Source: Vulcanisaeta sp. JCM 16159
Lineage (GTDB): Archaea > Thermoproteota > Thermoprotei > Thermoproteales > Thermocladiaceae
NCBI RefSeq assembly: GCF_001316265.1
Contig: NZ_BBDN01000013.1
Location: 1-64,000 of the forward strand
Reading direction: 5' to 3'
DNA: 64,000 nt
Shown: positions 28,988 through 40,578 of the stretch, one piece after another
Layout: the number at the start of each line of letters is the position of its first letter
Numbering within the stretch: the stretch's first letter is position 1
Position numbers and translations under genes: made by a program
The notes under the pieces: generated by a model
The model's database searches: none
What the model was told of the DNA's origin: nothing
Seen by the model: the letters and a program-made list of their open reading frames with translations, nothing else

Positions 28988-29407
28988 ATGGCTATTCGAT
29001 TACGGATCAAGTTATCATCAATGATGGGTAGGACCACGGTAACAAAGGCTTTAGTGACCACGGGTTATGAGACCCAGGAGCCGGAAGTGCTAATACCCAG
29101 GGGCGTTGCTGAGGACCTAAACCTACTGCCCAAGCTACCCAGTGGTTCTGAGATTAGGAATTACGTGCTAGCTGACGGAACGGTGACTAGGCTAATACTA
29201 ATACCCAATGCGGTTCAGGTTTGGGTCCTTGAGAATGATAGGGAAGTGGGCGGTATCACGGCACACGTAGCAGTTAGTGACCGTGCTGATGAGGTATTAC
29301 TAAGTGATAAATTGGTCAGTAGGTTAGGCATTGTTTTACTGGATATTGGTGAGGGTGTTTGGTGCTTTAGGGATGAGATTGGGAGGACAGTTAGGAGGAG
29401 CCTATAG
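28988..29407 (+). CDS. Retropepsin-like (aspartic protease fold) protein
   Basis: This is a 139-residue protein with a single beta-rich domain: TTVTKALVTTGYETQEPEVL, IPRGVAEDLNLLPKLP, then ITAHVAVSDRADEVLLSDKL and SRLGIVLLDIGEGVW. The alternation resembles archaeal retropepsin-like (COG5550-type) proteins, but the usual Asp-Thr/Ser-Gly triad appears as Thr-Thr-Gly-Tyr, so activity is doubtful. It is convergent with alaS and overlaps its end by 17 bases. The frame is intact. Confidence 0.45.
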   Translation: MAIRLRIKLSSMMGRTTVTKALVTTGYETQEPEVLIPRGVAEDLNLLPKLPSGSEIRNYVLADGTVTRLILIPNAVQVWVLENDREVGGITAHVAVSDRADEVLLSDKLVSRLGIVLLDIGEGVWCFRDEIGRTVRRSL

Positions 29408-32142
29408 AACTTAGGAATGTCTTAACAGTACTTATGAAGGTATCTATCGGCGGTTTGCCCTGGGTGAATCCCTGCCCATAGGTCGTTGACCCACCACCCT
29501 TACCATTAACGCTTACGTTAAGTCTCGCCATTAATTCCCTAATGCCCACGCGCTTGGCGGTTTCAGGGCTTAGGTAAACCATGTACTCGGTTCCATTACC
29601 AACCCTATTCACTATCAACAACACAGTATTGGGTCTAGTACTTAAATACTCCTTGGCAAACTCCTGTATGTAATTCCTATCCTCATTCTCATACTCCATG
29701 TATGTGAATCCAATACCATTTATTGAGACCTCCCTACATGGCCTCCGCAACATCACCCTTAATCGCCTTCCTAGTCAATGCCTTAATCCTACCCTCCATC
29801 TTGCCCACATCGTTGAGTAGCTCCTTAACGCCCTTAACCACGTCCTCCCTACCCCTACCAATTAATTCGGATACCTCGTTGATGGAGTCCTCGAGAGACT
29901 CCACGTAATTTAGTGCATGCCTGCCCGTGGTGAATATGAACCTAACGACACCCTCCTGAATCTTCTCAACCTTAACGATCTTAATCATACCAATCTCACC
30001 AGTATTGCCTACGTGCATGCCACCGCAAGCCTCAACGTCGTATGGACTATCGTCCGGGCCCACCTGGACAATCCTCAACTTAGCCCCGGGCACCGCGCCT
30101 CCCTGGTATATGTAGACTCCGAACTTCGACTCAGCTTCGGTTCTGCCCAGCCACCTAATGATCACTGGGTAGTTGCAACAACCATTTGGTTTGCCAACTC
30201 CTCAATCTTCCTAATCTCGTCTCTACTGGGTAACTTATAATGCGTCACGTCAAGCCTACTGAAGGGTACGTTCTTCTCCGCACCTGCCTGCCAAACATGC
30301 CTACCAAGGACACGCCTAATGCTCTGGAGTAGTATGTGGGTCGCGGTGTGCATTCTCATTAGGTCGAGCCTACGGGCAGAATCCACGATGCCCTCCACAG
30401 TCTCGCTCTCCATTGGCGGCTCACCCTCAATAACATGCACGATCACTGGACCAACCCTCTGAACATCGACAACCCTCGCCTCACCCCTGCTATGCTTAAT
30501 AATGCCGTGGTCAGCCACCTGCCCACCACCCTCTGGGTAGAACGCGGTTTGGTCTAGAACCACGTACTTACCCCTAATGACCCTAAGGACTTGGCGTTGA
30601 ATTGAAATAGCCTCATATTCTCATAGAATAATTCCCTGGTCTGTGGTAGGTCCTGAACCTCCACTGGGTTCACATCAACCTTAGGCTTCTCCTCACCGAC
30701 CTGTCTCTGATACCTGGCGGCGAGCCTTGAGTAGAAGTCGTCAGGTACTGAGACGCTTAGTCCAAGCTTTGATGATGCGACATCACGCACAATCTCCGGC
30801 GGTAGTCCCTGTGAGTCATAAAGCATCATTAAGTCATCGACCGTGAGTTCCCTCTTGCCGGTCCTCCTCTCCCTATCCCTAACGACCCTATCAATAATGC
30901 CCGGCGCCTGCCTAAGTAGTTCCTTAAACTTCCTCTCCTCAAGGTCGATTAATTCAAGTATTGTTTGTCTCTCCTCATAAACCTCTGGGTAGTCATCCCT
31001 TAGGGACTCGAGTTCCATGTTCATAATCTCTGTAAGCGGCATTTCAATACCTGCAACATACATGCTCCTAAGCATCCTCCTCAGCAATAGCCTACCCAGG
31101 TAACCAACACCGGAGTTACTCGGTATTACGCCATCGGTCATCATCCAGGATAGTGTCCTACCATGGTCACTAAGCATATACAGTGTCTCCTGGACCTTAA
31201 GTATGTTCCTAACCTCATTAACGTCCATGCCGACCTTACTCGATATGTATTCATAGGCCTTCTCAATACTCGTAACCTCAGGGTCAAGCTGGCCGAAGTA
31301 GGTTGCCATGTGCATTAGCATTTCATCGCTTGGCTTTGGAAGACCTAACCTACTCCTTAGCTTCTCAATGAATGGCCCAAAGACGGCATCATAAACAGTG
31401 GGCTTACCCGTGAGTAACCAGTAGATTCTCTCAAGTCCATAGCCCGTGTCCACGATCTTCATGGGCATCTCCACGTACTTACCATTGACAGTCCTATAAT
31501 GCATAAAAACGAGCGTAGCTATTTCTAGGCCACCCACGAGAACCTCGAGGCACTCACCCGCATTACCGCCGCCCTCCCAAATATTCTCCTTATACGTGAT
31601 TTCGTCATCCTTGAGGCCGAGTTCCTTCGTGAAGACTCATGCGCGTACTCGACAGTCTCATCAATCCAGTAAATGTACTTATCAGGGTAGTTAAAGGCGT
31701 GGTGTGCCATCATCTCAAAGCCCGTTAAGTGCCTACCGCTACGGCCGACCTTATCGATGTCCGTAAACCTAATGCTGGGTTGGGAAAGGGTCAGTGGATT
31801 TGCTGGTGGTGGTACAATGCCCTCCGTGACCCATGGTTGGAAATCATAAATTGATGCGCCAACTAAGTAAACATCGGACCTCCAACGCGCAACCACTGGA
31901 TACCTCTTAATCCTAACATGGCCATGCCTCTCGAAGAAGTTTAGGAACCTCTCCCTAACATCCCTAATGGACTCAGGCCTGAACTTACCAGGTGGGTTTC
32001 CTATGAATAGGTATGGTGTACAGGGTTGGTCACCACAGGATTCCTGGTCCTTATTCAGCGTCCAGTAATGGTGCTTGCAGTATGGGCATTGCTTTCTATA
32101 AAACCTCATCCTATTGAATAACCTTATCCTCAATTCTTCCAT
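29391..32142 (-). CDS. alaS: Alanyl-tRNA synthetase (archaeal type)
   Basis: AlaRS charges tRNA-Ala and edits Ser or Gly mischarging. The N-terminus carries an archaeal Cys cluster ([10 protein letters not shown] and CGDQPC), then the class II core with [35 protein letters not shown] and [20 protein letters not shown]. The middle has [15 protein letters not shown]. The editing domain has [10 protein letters not shown] and [18 protein letters not shown] with the zinc site [14 protein letters not shown]. The oligomerisation domain ends [19 protein letters not shown]. Slips near 31630, 30570, 30170 and 29745 break the frame; the joined length of about 915 residues is right. Confidence 0.93.
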
Positions 32143-32204
32143 AACTTAACGATAAATAAAAATGGGATTATTTTTATATTTTGTTCCTGTCGCAATTAAA
32201 ATTC

Positions 32205-33111
32205 ACTATTTACGCTTTGTCTCAAGGTCTCGGAAGTACTTATACAAGCCATCAACGGCCATTCTAAACAGGTGATAATGAGCTCATGTTCCTAAGCCTA
32301 TCATAAATCCTCCTAAGGTCTTGATCCCTCTCCGCGAGAATTCTCTCAAGGTCACTAACACTCAATCCCTCCCTAACAGCCTCCTCAGCAGCCTTACCCC
32401 AAACATCCAATTGCCTGAGGTGCCTATTCAATAAGTCGGTGGCGTTGGGAACGAGCAAGTGATGCGTATAGGCTATGTACCTTGGATTCCTAGCTACCAA
32501 CTTCTTGACACTATCAACATACAAGTCAAACCTAAGGGGTTCCATCGTAGTCGGTATTATGTACTCGAGATCCCTAACATAGATACCCGCCGCATCCCCG
32601 ACAATGAGTATGTCCCAGGGCTCAACAATGAAGGATTGGTGATGGCTTGCGTGACCCGGCGTGTGTATCACCTCCACGGTAACGTCGCTGATGGTCACCC
32701 TATCACCGTCCTAGTCTCCCTAGCATTTCTACCTGGTATCTCAAGCGGCCTACCGTATAATTCACCGAGCCAACCCATGGCCTCCCTAGCAGGCACCCAA
32801 ATAATGTCTGGATTAGGTAGAACCTTTAAACCCCTCGGATGAACGTAAACCTCGATATTTGGGTTAAGCCCCGCTAATGCACCAGTGCCGCCGTAATGAT
32901 CAATGTGCACGTGCGTAATGAATACATGGGTAACATTGCCTAACCTCATTAATGCATTTCTCAGGTCGTTACTGGATACCGCAGGCCCTCCCTCAAAAAC
33001 TATTACGCCTCTGCCTGTGTTTATTGCATACACTGAGACCAGGTTACTAAATCCACCTGGCTCTAAGTCTATTTGATATACATTATTCATTACCTCAATT
33101 GTCCGCACCAT
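32205..33111 (-). CDS. Metallo-beta-lactamase-fold hydrolase
   Basis: The motifs are clear: FITHVHIDHYGGTGALAGLN (HxHxDH), EVIHTPGHASHHQSFIVEP, ILIVGDAAGIYV and YIAYTHHLLVPNATDLL. This is the glyoxalase II-like or general MBL group with two metal sites. Slips near 32700 and 32265 break it; the corrected C-terminus reads HLFRMAVDGLYKYFRDLETK, with a stop at 32205-32207, giving about 302 residues. The substrate is unknown. It sits between P0 and alaS, where many archaea carry rpl12. Confidence 0.8.
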
Positions 33112-33202
33112 AAATAAACTTAAGACGTACTACTTAATAAATTGTGTGATAATTATATTATATATGGGGAAGTAGTGAAATATAGATAACGAATATTGTA
33201 TT

Positions 33203-34260
33203 TTATGAACCAAACAGGCTGGAGAATCCGGCCGCAGCCTCTTCATCACTTGGGCCCTCCTTCTTTTCCTCAGTCGTCTCTTCCTTCTTTTCCTCTGACT
33301 TCCTTTCCTCTGTCTTAGTCTCGCTCTTTACTTGTTGTGGCTGCTGAGAGACCTGAAGCCAAGCTCGGGGGCCTTTGGCGCTATTACTGAGGCAAGCGCG
33401 TTTGCCTCTGACACGGCCTTAGCTAGTATATACTGCGCAGACTCCGGAGTTACGTACCTAGTGTTAACGGCTAGGTTCAGTGCCTCCATGTGGGCCTTGG
33501 CAATGGATACCCTAAGTACCTCTGGTGTTGGGTATGCCGTGTTGACGGCCAGGTTAAATGCATACCTAACGGCATCCTCGACCATTGACCTATACGCACC
33601 AATATTCAACCTAAGGTTATCAGCGGCTATTACATACTTACCCTTCAGTATTACCGCCTTTATCTTAAGGGTCTCGAATATGGGCTTTATATTCAATTTC
33701 TTCAGAATCTCGGCAGCATCTTCATTGATCTTATCACCCTTCTTAACGACCACCGTGTCCTTAACAATCCATATCTTGCCGTCCTGAACCTTGATCGGTA
33801 TCTTCAACTTACCAAACTTACTCATTATTGGACCCGGGCCCATGTTCGTATTACCGGCAGGTGCCACTAGGTCGAATGGTGCTACATCACCGGGCATTGC
33901 CTCCCTCCTAACACCAGTACTCCAAATCCACCTGGCTAGCTCGAATGGATTCTCATTCGAGAATATTAACAGGTTTTCACCAGTGAATAGCTTCTCAATG
34001 TCCTCAGTGACACTACTCATCAACTGCCTAAGTGCTATTAGCACAAGGGTGTTCTTCGCCTTAATAACCCTGGCACCCCTCCTTCTAAGCCAGAACCTAT
34101 ACTCCTGGAGAACCCTGTTGGATGTTTCATGAATATCGACGATGAATGCAGTTTCATACTTGCTAAATAAATCCTTCAATTCATTAACAATCCTAACCTT
34201 CTTTTCCGGATAGGGCTTCGTCCTAACATATGTACGCCTAAACACTGGTTGTGAAGCCAT
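33203..34260 (-). CDS. rplP0: Ribosomal stalk protein P0 (uL10)
   Basis: P0 anchors the L12 stalk dimers on 23S rRNA. The sequence starts MASQPVFRRTYVRTKPYPEK and has SNRVLQEYRFWLRRRGARVI and the central domain APAGNTNMGPGPIMSKFGKL. Alpha-helical L12-binding segments near the C-terminus include DAVRYAFNLAVNTAYPTPEV. After a slip near 33355 the charged tail ends SDEEAAAGFSSLFGS, the stalk tip that recruits elongation factors, with a stop at 33203-33205. ATG 34260 is preferred over an in-frame ATG at 34308. The length is about 352 residues. Confidence 0.92.
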
Positions 34261-34357
34261 ACTGGCAAGAACCGCCCAAATGATGCACTTAATTAATTTT
34301 TCTTTCAATAAGTAGCTTAATAATGCAACATACGTAAGTAGGCATTAGTTGACGGTT

Positions 34358-34384
34358 CCTTGTCCTTCAGGGCAGGGAGGAGGT
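34358..34384 (+). repeat. IS605-like right-end hairpin remnant
   Basis: CCTTGTCC, the loop TTCA and GGGCAGGG form an 8-bp stem including G-U pairs, immediately followed by AGGAGGT. Hairpins of this form, followed by GGAGGAGGT, mark the right end (and guide-RNA 3' end) of IS200/IS605-type TnpB elements. No tnpA or tnpB gene remains next to it. It lies between P0 and the amidohydrolase gene. Confidence 0.4.
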
Positions 34385-34897
34385 TGGTTATTTTTGATTT
34401 ACCCAACCTGGACCACCAATAATAGATTAACGCAATTGGTTACATTAATGTTTCGGCTCTATGGGTTATTTAGATTGGTTGACTTTACTTAATCCCTATA
34501 ATATCCATGAATATGTGGATTAGAGCCACTGGTTCTTACGGGTTAGGCTAAGCCTATTAACTTAACATCATTGTGGTATTATCAAGACCAGTTAAATGGT
34601 AGCATCACTAATAACCTGTCGTCTTCATACCGAGGGTTTATGCAGATACCTACTATTAACCACGTAATTAACACGTTGAGTTCGATAACCATAGCCATAA
34701 CACCGACAGGTACCGACAATTGGAGGATTAGACCAATGAGTCACTTAACAACAGAACCCATGCTTTTGATGCTCATGGTCACTCAATCAATTTTATTAGT
34801 TCATAAGTGGTAGTGCTTCCCACCAACGGTATTGAAGGTAATACTTCATATTTAATGGTACTGTTTACCTTAGGGTTGGTGTAAGTACGACTAATGC
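34385..34897. other. Stretch without a recognisable gene
   Basis: This stretch of about 510 bases follows the hairpin. Only one plus-strand frame of 80 codons (34571-34813) is open, with a composition unlike its neighbours, and I recognise nothing in it on either strand. It may be the decayed body of a mobile element or of other inserted DNA. Confidence 0.4.
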
Positions 34898-35893
<996 letters not shown>

Positions 35894-36079
35894 AATCTTT
35901 GCAACCCTTTTCTTGCATTTAAAAATAATGGTATTCAACCAGGTACTCACAAAAGGGAGTTAGATGGGAAGGATCAATTTATCTAATAAAGACATAACGA
36001 TATAATTCAATAGTATGATAACTACGTGGCATCACTGTGAGCACAGGAAACCGAGTTTGAACTTATTCATGAATTTTAA

Positions 36080-36738
36080 TTATCGTGATATAAACGGGTT
36101 CACGCTTACAGGTGAGCTCATGGTTAGTTTTATTATTACGTTTCTTAATTGTTCAGGTCTAACTCTCTTGAGTATTTCGTCAAGCACCGCGGCTATGTTC
36201 TCGGCAACCTGCTTTGGGTCCATGTCCTCGGTACCTACCTTACACATGACCTGCGGTTGATCCTTAACCCTAACCCTAACGCTTCTCTTTAGCCTATCAA
36301 TAACGGCCTTGATGTCCGCGTTTGGCTGGACAACCTCAGGCATCTTGTTCCTGGGACCCAGTATTTGACCCATTACCCTACCAATGAGCACCATCAGGTC
36401 TGGTGTTGCTACGAAGTAGTCATAGGAATTGGCCAGTTTCCTAATCTCCTTCTTATTACCGGATAGTTTCTCAATGTCCTCCCTGGTGAGTATTGCGTCT
36501 GCCTTGGCCTCCTTGGCCGCGAGTACCATGCGCCCGTAGCCATCACGCAGACCCTCGGTTCCTTACCCTGCAATGGATGCGGCAGTGTAATGGTTATGTT
36601 GAATCTATTGGCTTGGTTCTTAACGTCGAAGTCCTTGAACCTAATTATTAGCTCGTATGTCTGCTTAAACCTCCTCCTCTTCGCCTTTGCCTTGGCCTCC
36701 ATGACAGCCTTAGTTATTGCGTCAAGGTTTAGGCTCAT
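36080..36738 (-). CDS. rpl1: Large ribosomal subunit protein L1
   Basis: L1 forms the mobile stalk at the E site and in many archaea represses its own operon. The sequence starts MSLNLDAITKAVMEAKAKAK and has RFNITITLPHPLQGKEPRVC. After a slip near 36535 it continues YDYFVATPDLMVLIGRVMGQ and LGPRNKMPEVVQPNADI, the signature loop. It ends with RVRPEQLRNVIIKLTMSSP. The joined length of about 220 residues is normal. It is downstream of L11 in the same direction. Confidence 0.93.
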
Positions 36739-36817
36739 AATCGCGCATTGAGGGAAAAAGCCCCTTATTAAAGCATTTTTCCCTAACTGATGCTGTGTTT
36801 TGATTAATTCCCTTAGT

Positions 36818-37336
36818 TTATAACCTGCCCTCCTGCTTTAATAGCTCTTCGTACTTAGTTATCACATTATTATAGGAGCCAGTGTCCAACTCCTTCAGTA
36901 CTTGCTTCGGGTCCTTACCGTTGATTGTAACGCCAACACTCCTGCAGGCACTTATTACCTGCTTAAGGGCATTCCTGAAGTTCTTACTCCTTAACTCCTC
37001 CCACTTTATGTAGGCTATCTCAGCAAGCTTCTCAATGCTTATGTCACCAATCAACTCCTTAACCGCCTGGTGGCTACCTGTGTCCTTACCAATGGCCTTC
37101 ATTATAAGGTCAGCGATAGGCGGTAGCTCAGGCTTTACCTCAAAGTTCTTTGTGTCTTCGTCTACCTCTATCTCTACGAATACATTGTTAATGCCGTAAT
37201 TAGCCAGTATCTTCGTCTTCTTATTAATCTCCTCAGTGACCTTACTAATGTCAATGCCGTACTGGCTCAACTGCTGTACCACTGGTCCACCTGCCTTACC
37301 TGGCGCGACCGCTATCTTGATTACCCTCTTTGCCAT
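36818..37336 (-). CDS. rpl11: Large ribosomal subunit protein L11
   Basis: L11 binds the GTPase-associated rRNA. The sequence has IKIAVAPGKAGGPVVQQLSQ, FVEIEVDEDTKNFEVKPELP, PPIADLIMKAIGKDTGSHQA, and the C-terminal rRNA-binding domain ending in KQVISACRSVGVTINGKDPK. At 172 residues with an intact frame it is full length. It sits between Spt5 and L1 in the conserved archaeal order. Confidence 0.95.
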   Translation of the reverse strand: MAKRVIKIAVAPGKAGGPVVQQLSQYGIDISKVTEEINKKTKILANYGINNVFVEIEVDEDTKNFEVKPELPPIADLIMKAIGKDTGSHQAVKELIGDISIEKLAEIAYIKWEELRSKNFRNALKQVISACRSVGVTINGKDPKQVLKELDTGSYNNVITKYEELLKQEGRL

Positions 37337-37381
37337 ATCGTAGGACCTGCCTAATGTAGGTATTTAACGTTTTTGCTATTA

Positions 37382-37845
37382 TTACTTACTTTCAATTTTC
37401 CTAACACCCTTGATATTCACGATGATGGGCATCGTACTAGATGAATCAAGTAACTCCAGGTAAACCTGACCCCTCTGCCTATCAATATCCACCACCTTGC
37501 CTCTATATCCCCTAAAGTTCGACAATTATTTCAACAACATCACCAACATTAATCTCCACAGGCTTAGCCAGGCTACTCACTACTTCATCAACATTCATAA
37601 CACCCCTAACCATGCCCCTATAGTGCTTAATGCCCGTAGCCAAGTCTTGAATTTCATAGGGCATCGAACCCTCTACAAACACGAAACCCTTTAAGGAGGG
37701 CAGAACAACTATTGCGGTTATCTTAACCTTATCCAGCCCCTTATGCTCAGCTTGCCTTGAGCATGAAGGCCACGTTATACTCCTGATTACCCACAGCCCT
37801 AAGGGCATACACTCTACAACTCATTGCCTGCTCAGCACTACTCAT
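37382..37845 (-). CDS. spt5: Transcription elongation factor Spt5 (NusG)
   Basis: Archaeal Spt5 binds the RNA polymerase clamp with Spt4 and aids elongation. The joined protein reads MSSAEQAMSCRVYALRAVGN, then VKITAIVVLPSLKGFVFVEG and HYRGMVRGVMNVDEVVSSLA, and a KOW domain GYRGKVVDIDRQRGQVYLEL ending in MPIIVNIKGVRKIESK. Slips near 37755 and 37520 break it. It is about 154 residues. The start is the ATG at 37843-37845 and the stop is at 37382-37384. Confidence 0.88.
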
Positions 37846-37906
37846 TATCTCCTCCCTAACCTAATGAGTTAATAAAACTTGCCCAATAATTGATTGCCTT
37901 TAGGCC

Positions 37907-38212
37907 TTACCTGCGGCCGAGACCCCTTGTGCTCAGTATAACAAGTATGAGCATCACGGCTAGTATAATAATTATTGTAAGCACAACAATTAGGTTGAGC
38001 GGGTATGGCAAACTAAAGTTGGCACTGCTCGTCAAGTACTGCTGAGCCACACTGAATAGGAATGAATAAACACCGAGTATTGCGACTATTAATGAACCCA
38101 ACTTAAGGATTATCATATAATTATCCTTAGTCGGCTTCTTAGCCACCTTGAATATCCATGCTAGTGTGCTTAACCAATTCATTATCCTCTTACTCAAGCC
38201 TTCATTGTTCAT
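37907..38212 (-). CDS. secE: Protein translocase subunit SecE (Sec61 gamma) with extra membrane segment
   Basis: The amphipathic SecE region is NWLSTLAWIFKVAKKPTKDN, followed by the transmembrane helix ILKLGSLIVAILGVYSFLFS. Its place between FtsY and Spt5 is the conserved archaeal location. At 101 residues it is longer than the usual 55-65, because a second hydrophobic segment (LNLIVVLTIIIILAVMLILV) follows and ends in a basic TRGLGRR. SecE clamps SecY in the membrane. The frame is intact, so the extension is not an obvious artefact. Confidence 0.8.
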   Translation of the reverse strand: MNNEGLSKRIMNWLSTLAWIFKVAKKPTKDNYMIILKLGSLIVAILGVYSFLFSVAQQYLTSSANFSLPYPLNLIVVLTIIIILAVMLILVILSTRGLGRR

Positions 38213-38274
38213 TACGGTTTATGGCCAATCAGTGATTATAAAATTTTCTAATCATTCATCACAATACCAATTGC

Positions 38275-39176
38275 TTAAAAAAAATCCAACTTATTAAATG
38301 GTCTTAAGTCATCATATCCCTGTCCAACACCCAGGAAATAAATGGGTCTCTTGAGCTCGTGAAGGAAGGTCAATATGGCACCACCTTTCGGGTACGCATC
38401 AACCTTAGTGACTACCAAGCCGTCAATTCTCACGTACTTACTATAGTACTTGGCAATGTCCAGCGCCTCATTGCCCAGTAACGCATCTGCGATGAATATG
38501 GATATGTCAGGTCTGCTAACCTCTGTACCTTACTTAGCTCATTCATTAGGTTAGTGTCTGTGTGCATTCTACCGGCTGTGTCTATCATTACGTAGTCAAT
38601 ACCCCTATTCCTGGCGTGACTTATCGCATCGTAGGCAACAGCGGCTGGGTCAGAACCATAGCCATGCTTTATAACCCTAACACCAAGCCTCGTTGCATGA
38701 CCCTCCAACTGCTCAATAGCGCCGGCTCTATAGGTATCAGCCGCGGCCCAAACGGCCGTGTAGCCTCTCTTCATTAGTTGATGTGTTATTTTAGCAATAG
38801 TTGTTGTTTTACCATAACCATTGGGGCCCAGGAATAGGAGGACGACGGGTTTCTTTTCCTGAAGCATCTTAGTGACCTCGCTCATGAAGTCCACATCAGG
38901 TACGTCACTAAATAGTTTGTTCATCACATCGAGTACTCCATTTTTAATTATTGATTCCTTATCACCAAACCTAGGCACCCTTAGGTCTCTCAGGTAATTA
39001 ATTATTGCGTTGCATATTGCGTCGGCAACGTCAACGGCAACGTCGGACTCCACCAATTGCATGAATAATTCATCACGAATTTCATTAAGCTTATCCTCGC
39101 TTAACTCCGTCGTTGTTATTGAATTAACTAATGTGTTTGTGAATGTTTTAAACGCATTCTTCAATTTATCAAACAT
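38275..39176 (-). CDS. ftsY: Signal recognition particle receptor FtsY
   Basis: FtsY docks SRP-ribosome complexes at the membrane. The N-terminal helical domain starts MFDKLKNAFKTFTNTLVNSI. The GTPase domain has VVLLFLGPNGYGKTTTIAKI (G1), AAADTYRAGAIEQLEGHATR, YVMIDTAGRMHTDTNLM (G3) and, after a slip near 38520, GLVVTKVDAYPKGGAIL (G4) and LGVGQGYDDLRPFNKLDFF. The short acidic N-terminus is typical of archaea. The joined length is about 300 residues. Note that the G1 loop is GPNGYGKTT. Confidence 0.93.
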
Positions 39177-39188
39177 TTAAACGTCACC

Positions 39189-39643
39189 TTACTGTCCAGG
39201 TTGTTGCTGCCTAATGGCCGTGCTTATGTAGAGGAGGAAGTTATCAATATCCGTTATCCTCTTTGCGATATCCGCTGACTGGGTATCCAGTTTTGACTTC
39301 AATTCCTCAAACTCCTTAATCCTCTCGTCGATATAATTTATGGCATATGACACATCCATTTCAATAACGAAATTAGCGCCAACACTCACAAGGACCTTCT
39401 CACCTTGGTCGGTGAGGCTTTAATGAAGACTCCTCCACCAACCCCAGCGTATGTGTCCTGAACTGCGCCCTTACTTAATAGTGTCAGCATGTCCTTGGCG
39501 CTCCTTAACTCATTTAATGACTGGGCAACCAGCGCTAGGTTTTGCCTAACAACATCAAGTAGTGCGGCCAGGGAGTTCCTCTCCTCCACAAGCCTTTCAA
39601 TGTCCTCCCTCGTTATCACTATTCGCTGTGGTTGCTGGGACAT
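39189..39643 (-). CDS. pfdA: Prefoldin alpha subunit
   Basis: Prefoldin is a jellyfish-shaped chaperone that passes unfolded proteins to the thermosome. The two coiled-coil arms are VITREDIERLVEERNSLAAL and EFEELKSKLDTQSADIAKRI, joined by the beta hairpin AGVGGGVFIKASLTDQGEKV and LVSVGANFVIEMDVSYAINY. A slip near 39395 separates them. The joined length of about 150 residues is normal. ATG 39643 (MSQQPQR) fits best; the frame is open to 39658, overlapping L18a. Confidence 0.9.
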
Positions 39644-39651
39644 TAATAGCA

Positions 39652-39918
39652 TCACCACCTAACCAGTGACTCCATGGATAATAATTGCAGTATCTCTGTG
39701 TGTTTGACCTCATCCTTATTTATCTCCTTGACCTCCTCAATCTTTATCATACTCCTCTTCAACTTATGCCTACTCCCTAACTCGCTATATGCAATCTCCA
39801 CGGCCTCGCTCGGCTTTGTAGCCAGCAACTCCAGGGAAAACCTTTGCCACTGCATTCCAACCCTCATACGCCCAACTATTCTATAAATCCTAACCGACAC
39901 GTTGATGAATTTAGGCAT
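39652..39918 (-). CDS. rpl18a: Large ribosomal subunit protein L18a (LX)
   Basis: This is the archaeal LX/L18Ae protein of the 50S subunit. The sequence reads FINVSVRIYRIVGRMRVGMQ, WQRFSLELLATKPSEAVEIA, YSELGSRHKLKRSMIKIEEV and KEINKDEVKHTEI. At 88 residues the length is usual. It heads the minus-strand block L18a-prefoldin-FtsY-SecE-Spt5-L11-L1. The frame is intact, and a divergent promoter region separates it from MBF1. Confidence 0.93.
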   Translation of the reverse strand: MPKFINVSVRIYRIVGRMRVGMQWQRFSLELLATKPSEAVEIAYSELGSRHKLKRSMIKIEEVKEINKDEVKHTEILQLLSMESLVRW

Positions 39919-39984
39919 GAAATATTTAATCTTTTCCCAATATGTTTTTAAAGGAGAATTACCAATACTAGTCAGGTGATTGGT

Positions 39985-40520
39985 ATGGTCCTGACATGCG
40001 ACGTCTGCGGTGCACCAATTGAGGGTGAACCCGTCATTGTGGAGATTGATGGTGCAGTATTAACGCTATGCCAAAAATGTGCCCGTAAGTACACCAGCGT
40101 TAAGGGTGTTAAGGTAATTAGGGGTCCATCGCAAGTCCAGACGACGCAGCAGTCGATGGTTGTTGCTAAACGTGAATCCAGGAGGGGAGTTACGTATAGG
40201 TCAGTAAGCCTAGGGTTAATGCCGATAGGTATGAGGTCGTTGAAAACTATGCCGAGTTGATTAGGGAGGCTAGGGAGAGCCTTGGCATGAGTAGGGATGT
40301 TCTGGCCAAGGTGATTGGTATTAAGGAGAGTATATTGAGGAGGATTGAGGATGGCCAGTTAATACCGGATATTGAACTTGCCAGGAAGCTCGAGAAGGCG
40401 CTTGGTATTAGCTTACTTAGGGAGTCCGAGGATGTTGGCACGGAGACCCAGAGACCTGTTAGTAAGTCATTAACGTTAGGTGATGTGGTGACTCTCCGCG
40501 AGAAGAGCAAGGGTAAGTGA
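39985..40520 (+). CDS. mbf1: Multiprotein bridging factor 1 (MBF1)
   Basis: Archaeal MBF1 has an N-terminal zinc ribbon and a C-terminal Cro-type helix-turn-helix and links to transcription or translation. The ribbon is LTCDVCGAPIEGEP with LCQKCARKY. After a slip near 40205 the HTH domain reads AELIREARESLGMSRDVLAK, VIGIKESILRRIEDGQLIPD and IELARKLEKALGISLL. The length is about 178 residues. ATG 39985 is preferred; GTG 39976 is also in frame. A TATA-like GTTTTTAAAGG lies near 39944. Confidence 0.9.
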
Positions 40521-40544
40521 TCTGCCTGATATATTGTGGCAATA

Positions 40545-40554
40545 GTTTTAAATA
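40545..40554 (+). promoter_or_regulatory. TATA box for hflX
   Basis: GTTTTAAATA lies about 25-34 bases before the GTG at 40579, giving an almost leaderless transcript and supporting that start. Confidence 0.45.
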
Positions 40555-40578
40555 ACGAGTGGGATACAAAAATGCATA

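Noticed and set aside
32205-33111. rpl12 hidden between P0 and alaS
   Set aside because: The interval is filled by a clear metallo-beta-lactamase-fold protein in two joined frames.
34571-34813. An 80-codon plus-strand frame as a gene or TnpB fragment
   Set aside because: No TnpB motif (zinc fingers or catalytic acids) could be seen and the composition is that of random translation.
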